This document shows, one piece after another, positions 59,163 through 64,000 of a DNA stretch of 64,000 nt. Every line of letters starts with the position of its first letter. Within the stretch, counting starts at the first letter, position 1. Origin of the DNA: Poa pratensis (taxonomy: Eukaryota > Streptophyta > Magnoliopsida > Poales > Poaceae); NCBI GenBank assembly GCA_947311845.1, contig CAMZMU010000080.1, forward strand, positions 17,983,144-18,047,143, read 5' to 3'. The notes under the pieces are model-generated. The model ran no database searches. It saw nothing but the letters and a program-made list of their open reading frames with translations, and had not been told where the DNA came from. A program made the position numbers and the translations under genes.

Positions 59163-62100
59163 TGTGGCGCCCCGACCCGACTGCTATACAGTGATACTGT
59201 GTCCCGGTTATCCGATACCACCAGACACACTATCAAAGCATAATAGAGAGATCAAGACTTGTGGAACAACTGGCACATCACAGACTCTACGACACAAATC
59301 ATTATAGTTCAACTCTTATAATAGAGAAAGATAGCAAATGACAACCAGAGGTCACAGACCCAACATTACAACAAGCGGAAGCAAATTAGGTTGTTCTAAA
59401 CAACAAGATCCAATTATGGCCTAAGAGGCCTACAAATAAACATCCAGCGCCAGCTGTTCCGGGATGTCCCAAGCTGCCACCTGGGAACCCCAGACTACTC
59501 GTCGACGTCCACAAAGAACCCACCTTCGAGGTCGGTGAAGTCCTCCTCTGAAACAAAACAAACGACGTTGAGTTCGACGAACTCGCAAGATTATATATAG
59601 AGCTTTAGCTCGATGAGGCTTTCAAGTTTTATGGCTGTTTTGCATAAAGCTGATTTTATTTATGAAAACATAACTCAATGGCATCGACTAATCAGAATAT
59701 TTTCAAAAGGGGTAAGAAGTAACTCTTTTCTTCTGCACCTTTCTCAACATCAACCATCACTTACCACTGTACCTGTTCTCTGAGGCACCTCCCCGAATCA
59801 CCCTCGAGGAAGTCAACCTTGCATCTTGAGTGGTACCTTTAGTACCCAGTTTTTAATCATTCCGTTCAAGTTATTCTATGATCTTACCTTCACTTCCCAA
59901 GTTCGTCCATAACCGCGGACACGGCTTTTCGAAAAGATTTACCCTGCAGGGGTGTACAATGTTTACCACGCGTACCGTCCGGCCCATTACCTGATCATTA
60001 GCTCTCTTCCTTGGAAAGCCGGCTGGGTGGGAGCGGTGTCGACTTCTCCCTCGTTAAGGACTAACCCAGGATCATCAGTGAGGACGGAGCAGCGGATCCA
60101 ATACCCTGCCCCGTGGCCACTCATTTTTCCTAACACCACCATCCTCATCCCAGTTCATACCACCATCAACACGCACGCACAAATGGAAGCTCAAACTAGA
60201 GGACCCTGGCTAGTCCCGCCCGAGTTATTTAGTCTATGAGGGTTCCTGCAATTGCATAGGCCTCACGCATGGTTGCACGCTCAGTCTTGGTTCAAGAGGT
60301 AAAGAACTCGCACCTAGGCGGCAGAACGAGACAAAGCACCACAACCGCAGTGGCCTCTCATCCCCACCTTTAAGCATTTTATTATCTCCACAATTTCTCC
60401 ACCATCATCCATTCATCTCATCACCTGTTTCCAACATCAACCATCCACCGTACGCTAAGCATCTACTAAGCATGGCTAAGCATCAACATAGCATAGTTAA
60501 GTAGCTCAGGCCAACAATACAAACCTATGATTAATAGGAGGGAACAGGTATTGTCATCGGAATTTTAATGCAACTATAGGATACTCTAATCCAAATAAGA
60601 TTGACATTCGGAACCGCATGCAATATTATAGTGGAGAAAATACTTGCGAAAAATAGGATAAGATATGCTCAGAGGGGGATTACGCTTGCCTGGATCAATG
60701 TGCTGGTAGTACGGATCGTCACGATACTGTGGGGCACTTCCACTCCTTGATCTACCGATGCACAAAATACCGGAGAGGAACAATCAAAACCACGGATAAC
60801 ACCGGTGCAATGCGCAAACACATGATGACATGACATTTTAATGCACCGACTTATCATCAGCTATCCGACAATTTAAATGGGGTGTGAAAAACAATTACTT
60901 CAACTAGACAAGAAAACACCCCATATTTAACAATTACTTCAACTGAAAAAGCAGAACCAAAATTCGGCTAAGGACTGTAAACTTCCAGCACTGATGTTCT
61001 TCGGAACATCCGAATTTTCTTGATCTCGGATTATCCGATCCTCTCCGCGGTTGAAAAATTTGCTAAGGACCTAAAGTCCAATCGCACTGAACTATTTCGG
61101 AAAGTCCGATCGTTCCTCAATCGGATTATCCGACGCATTGCAACGGGCGGCGACGGCAAACCTCACTGCACCACGGCGAGGCTACGGACCACGATCGAAC
61201 AAGAGGTGGACGGGGGCGGGTCGCGTGCTCACCCTGGTGGCGTGGAGGTGCTCGGGTGGACCGGAGCTGCAACGACGGCGAGGAATTTGTCCACGGCGGC
61301 GCTCGAACGGCAGCGGCAAGTCGTGGACGGATAGCTCGATTCACCGCGCCTCAGCTCGATTCCCTTGGTGGAGAGGAAGAATACGGCGCGGCGGAGCGAT
61401 TGGTGGTCTTAGCTCGGCTTAGGGAGCCCTCAGTCGACGGCAAAGCGGCGGCGGAGCTCGGCGGCCATGGAGCTCGTGGAGGAAGAGTTGGGGAACGAGA
61501 TGGTCAACGAGAGAGTGGGGAGGGGGAGCAGTGCCAGTGGGGCTCGTGGTGGCGTGCTCTCCTTGCAGGTGAGAGGCAGAGGAGAGGGGGCCCGGCGCGG
61601 CGTGCAGCGCGGGAGGAGCACGGCGGCATGGCGACAGTGGCGAGGAGAGAGATGACCGTTTTACGAAAAAAAACCTGGAACTTCTGTTTCTCTCACAGAT
61701 TGGTCCTTTTCTGTTTGAATTATAAAACCTTTTAGAACCAGCAGACTTTGGAGATTTAATTGAGGCACTTAGACATTTTAGAAAATTATGAAATAATTTG
61801 TGTAGCCTTTTCATATCATGTGGAAGCTCCACAAAAATTGGCTTCTCAAAATAAAATGTTTTGAACCACTTTTGTTTAGAAAGGTTGGATATGACATTTT
61901 GCTAAATTTCAAAATGTTGCTTCTTTAACAATTTGGAGCAAGTGCAAAATATTATTTTGGAGCTCTTGGAACTTCCTTGACAAATATAAGAGGACAAGGT
62001 ATTTGTGTTTTGCAAGTTTGAGTGCTTCCACGGTTTTGAAATTTGTTGAAGCAATATTGGCATTTTGTTTGAAGTGGTGCCAAACCACCACAATTCCCTA

Positions 62101-62176
62101 GCATCATCACAATTCCCTAGCACAATTCCCTAGCAACAACATGATGCATGGATGCCATGATGCAATGTACACAAAG
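59163..62176 (-). repeat. 5' LTR of the nested gypsy element, truncated and internally deleted
   Basis: Same sequence as 50785-54155 but with about 306 bp replaced by a ten-base filler at 60932-60941, and without the first 45 bp (including TGTAACA). It runs straight into host integrase DNA at 62176-62179. Confidence 0.9.
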
Positions 62177-63585
62177 TGGGAGGGCATTCTGGATTCTTTG
62201 CGACTTACCACCGTGTGAAACACCTGTTCTCCTGGCCTGGAATGAAGCAGTTTATCAAAAACTGGGTGCAGAGTTGTTCTATTTGTCAGCAAGCTAAATC
62301 AGAAAGAGTTTCTTACCCTGGTCTCCTGCAGCCTCTAAAAATTCCCAAAGGAGCTTGGGAGGTGGTCACCATGGACTTCGTGGATGGGCTGCCTAAATCT
62401 GCCGGTTTTAACTTCATCTTGGTGGTAGTGGACAAATTCTCTCGCTATGCACACTTTGTGCCTTTAACACACCCGTATACAGCTCTGTCAGTAGCAATGA
62501 CGTACATGAAGGATGTGTTTAAATTGCACTCGCTTCCTCAAGCAATAGTATCCAACAGAGACCCTGTGTTCACTAGTAAAATTTGGCAAGAACTGTTCAG
62601 GTTATCCGACACTCAACTCTGTATGAGCACTGCTAGGCATCCGCAGACTGACGGGCAAACTGAGCGAGTTAATCAGTGCATGGAGGGGTATTTGAGGTGG
62701 TTTGTTCACTCCTGTCAGACCAAATGGGTGCAGTGGTTGCATTTGGCAGAATTCTGGTATAACACTAGCTACCATACAGCTCTCAAAAAGACACCGTTCG
62801 AGGTTTTGTATGGACACCCACCAAGATACTTTGGCATTGACAGAATAGAATCCTGTGCAATTCCTAAGTTGGAAGATTGGCTGAAGGAAAGAGATACTAT
62901 GACTAAAATGTTGCAGCATCACTTGGAGCGTATGCAGCAGCGCATGAAATCGCAAGCTGATAAAGGGCGCACTGAGAGATCCTTTGAAGTGGGTGAGAAA
63001 GTGTTTCTCAAATTGCAGCCGTATCTCCAGTCTTCTGTGGCATTCAGAGCTAACCATAAACTTGCATTCAAGTTTTACGGTCCTTTTGAGATTGAGCAGA
63101 AAGTTGGCTCTGTAGCTTATAAACTAAAGCTGCCTCCTTCTAGCATGATTCATCCGGTGATCCATGTGTCTCAGTTAAAGAAATTTGTGCCTACTGATCG
63201 AGTTGAAGCATCTGTGCTGCCGGATGATCCACCTGAATTTCAGGAACCTGAACAGGTCCTTGCACGCCGAACCAGAATGCTGGGTTCTTCATCTCTCAGA
63301 GAGGGCTTAATTCGCTGGACAGGTATGTCAGACTCTTTGGCTACCTGGGAGAACTTGCAGGAACTCAAGCAACGTTTTCCGAAGGCACCTGCTTGGGGAC
63401 AAGCAGGTTTTCAAGAAGAAGGGAATGTCACGGACCCTGCTGCTACCACGACTCGCCAAGCTAAAAAAGATGCAGAGAAGAAGATCAGGAGCAGCGGTAC
63501 ACATGACGAGCGTGAGGAGCTTCGTCGCTCAAAGAGAGAGAAGAGGAGGACCGCTCGATTGACAGGACCGGAGTGGACGGCGTGA
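62176..63585 (+). pseudogene. Gypsy integrase, remainder of the split element, ending inside the 3' LTR
   Basis: It starts in the integrase zinc finger at GGHSGFFATYH; the first zinc-binding His region is missing. It continues with CSICQQAK, MDFVDGLP, SNRDPVF and HPQTDGQTERVN (near 62640). The GPY/F module (KFYGPFEIEQKVGSVAYKL) and a chromodomain-like end (LIRWTGMSDSLATWENL) follow. The stop at 63585 is 160 bases inside the 3' LTR; the last ~53 codons encode a Lys/Arg/Glu-rich tail. Confidence 0.92.
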
Positions 63586-63864
63586 TCTCCTTCTCCTTCT
63601 TCCAGCTGCGCGACGACTGGCGTGGGACCCGTGGAAAGGCGAGGATGTCGTTATCTAGGCCTGCGTGCCGTGTTTGTTCGCTGCTTTTGGAGCCATCGAA
63701 CCTGTAGACTCTGAACCTGTATCCCCTGTTCTTCTCCTCCTCCCAGTCCCCTGCTTCTCTTCTACTCAAAACTTCTCTGAATTCTATGAACCTGAAGGCG
63801 TATCTGGGAGTGAGGTGTTGTTGAGTACCTTGTGTGTTTGCGATTGTGATCTGGGTACATAACA
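63426..63864 (+). repeat. 3' LTR of the split gypsy element
   Basis: 439 bp, TGTCACGG...ACATAACA. It differs from the 5' LTR at about six sites plus two one-base length changes. The first part is coding for the pol tail. Confidence 0.92.
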
Positions 63865-64000
63865 TAGGTTACTCCCAAGTTATGAGTCGTCCGTTCGGTT
63901 GTTCGAAACTACCAAATATGTCCTTTCCTGAAAAAGAAAATAGGAACATTTGCTTTAGATCGGAGCTTCAAGCGTCAGTTTTCAACGCGACGTGGAGAAC
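63865..64000. other. Unassigned flank
   Basis: 136 bases right of the gypsy LTR; nothing recognised. Confidence 0.3.

Larger units (their letters stand above)
50785..62176 (-). mobile_element. Nested Ty3-gypsy element with ~3.4-kb LTRs (Tekay/Del-like)
   Basis: On the - strand the order is 5' LTR (62176-59163), primer site TGGTATCAGAGC (complement of 59148-59159), gag, pol, polypurine tract (complement of 54156-54172), 3' LTR (54155-50785). The RT phrases ([39 protein letters not shown]) and the long LTRs suggest a Tekay/Del chromovirus; that assignment is by pattern. The coding part is full of frameshifts. The outer end of the 5' LTR is missing 45 bp together with host DNA. Confidence 0.88.
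46773..63864 (+). mobile_element. Ty3-gypsy (Reina-like) element split by a nested insertion
   Basis: The LTRs are 46773-47213 and 63426-63864. The primer site TGGTATCAGA starts at 47217. The protein domains are closely related to those of the 25471-30844 element. An opposite-strand long-LTR gypsy element occupies 50785-62176, and about 180 bp of integrase coding sequence are missing at the right junction. The LTRs differ by about six substitutions and two single-base indels in 440 bp. At 1.3e-8 per site per year this gives very roughly 0.5 million years. A clear 5-bp target duplication was not found; the first LTR base on the left is C instead of T. Confidence 0.9.

Noticed and set aside
50785..62176. 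Two independent elements instead of one nested element
   Set aside because: Primer site next to 59163, polypurine tract next to 54155 and matching LTRs show one element in minus orientation.

Overview
The window looks like nuclear DNA of a grass, most probably Triticeae (wheat, Aegilops, barley or rye). The reasons are very low gene density, LTR retrotransposons nested in each other, a Stowaway MITE with the CTCCCTCCGT terminus, PIF/Harbinger, Mutator-type, Helitron and SINE insertions, and GC-rich genes of grass type. The taxon is an inference; no marker gene proves it. I can support only two cellular genes. The first is a five-coding-exon gene for the pre-mRNA splicing factor SYF2 (16138-23437, + strand). 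The second is an F-box/kelch gene of SKIP25 type (35063-36295, - strand), whose last third is broken by several frame changes. I see no new defence, metabolic or signalling system; what is unusual here is the architecture of the mobile elements.

Layout. 1-7350: nested LTR fragments, including a solo LTR with an AGATC target duplication (3746-5373) inside another LTR's leader. 7353-9638: complete PIF/Harbinger transposon with TAA target duplication; its right end and flank are tandemly duplicated to 10354. 10419-14727: non-autonomous Helitron on the - strand carrying a triplicated ~970-bp block and an internal copy of its own 5' terminus. 15188-15681: two foldback elements. 16138-23437: SYF2, whose third coding intron holds an antisense Copia element (17722-22874) with apparently identical LTRs. 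24774-33300: an old segmental duplication. Its left copy carries a MITE, a complete Ty3-gypsy element (25471-30844, TSD CAAGC) and a Stowaway; its right copy lacks all three. 33730-34598: possible poly(A) retro-insertion. 35063-36295: SKIP25-like gene. 37790-37924: tRNA-derived SINE with a 16-bp TSD. 39115-46600: a second old duplication whose right copy was invaded by a Mutator-type MITE (43896-44154) and a Helitron (44560-46353). 46773-63864: a Ty3-gypsy element split by a long-LTR gypsy element inserted in the opposite direction (50785-62176).

How the parts relate. SYF2 should give a complete 336-residue protein if intron 3 is still removed. Most other coding regions carry frameshifts, nearly all explained by loss of one base, often in a homopolymer. 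That includes elements whose LTRs are almost identical, so some breaks may be consensus errors rather than decay. The two related gypsy elements at 25471-30844 and 46773-63864 share an odd feature: the pol reading frame continues more than 50 codons into the 3' LTR.
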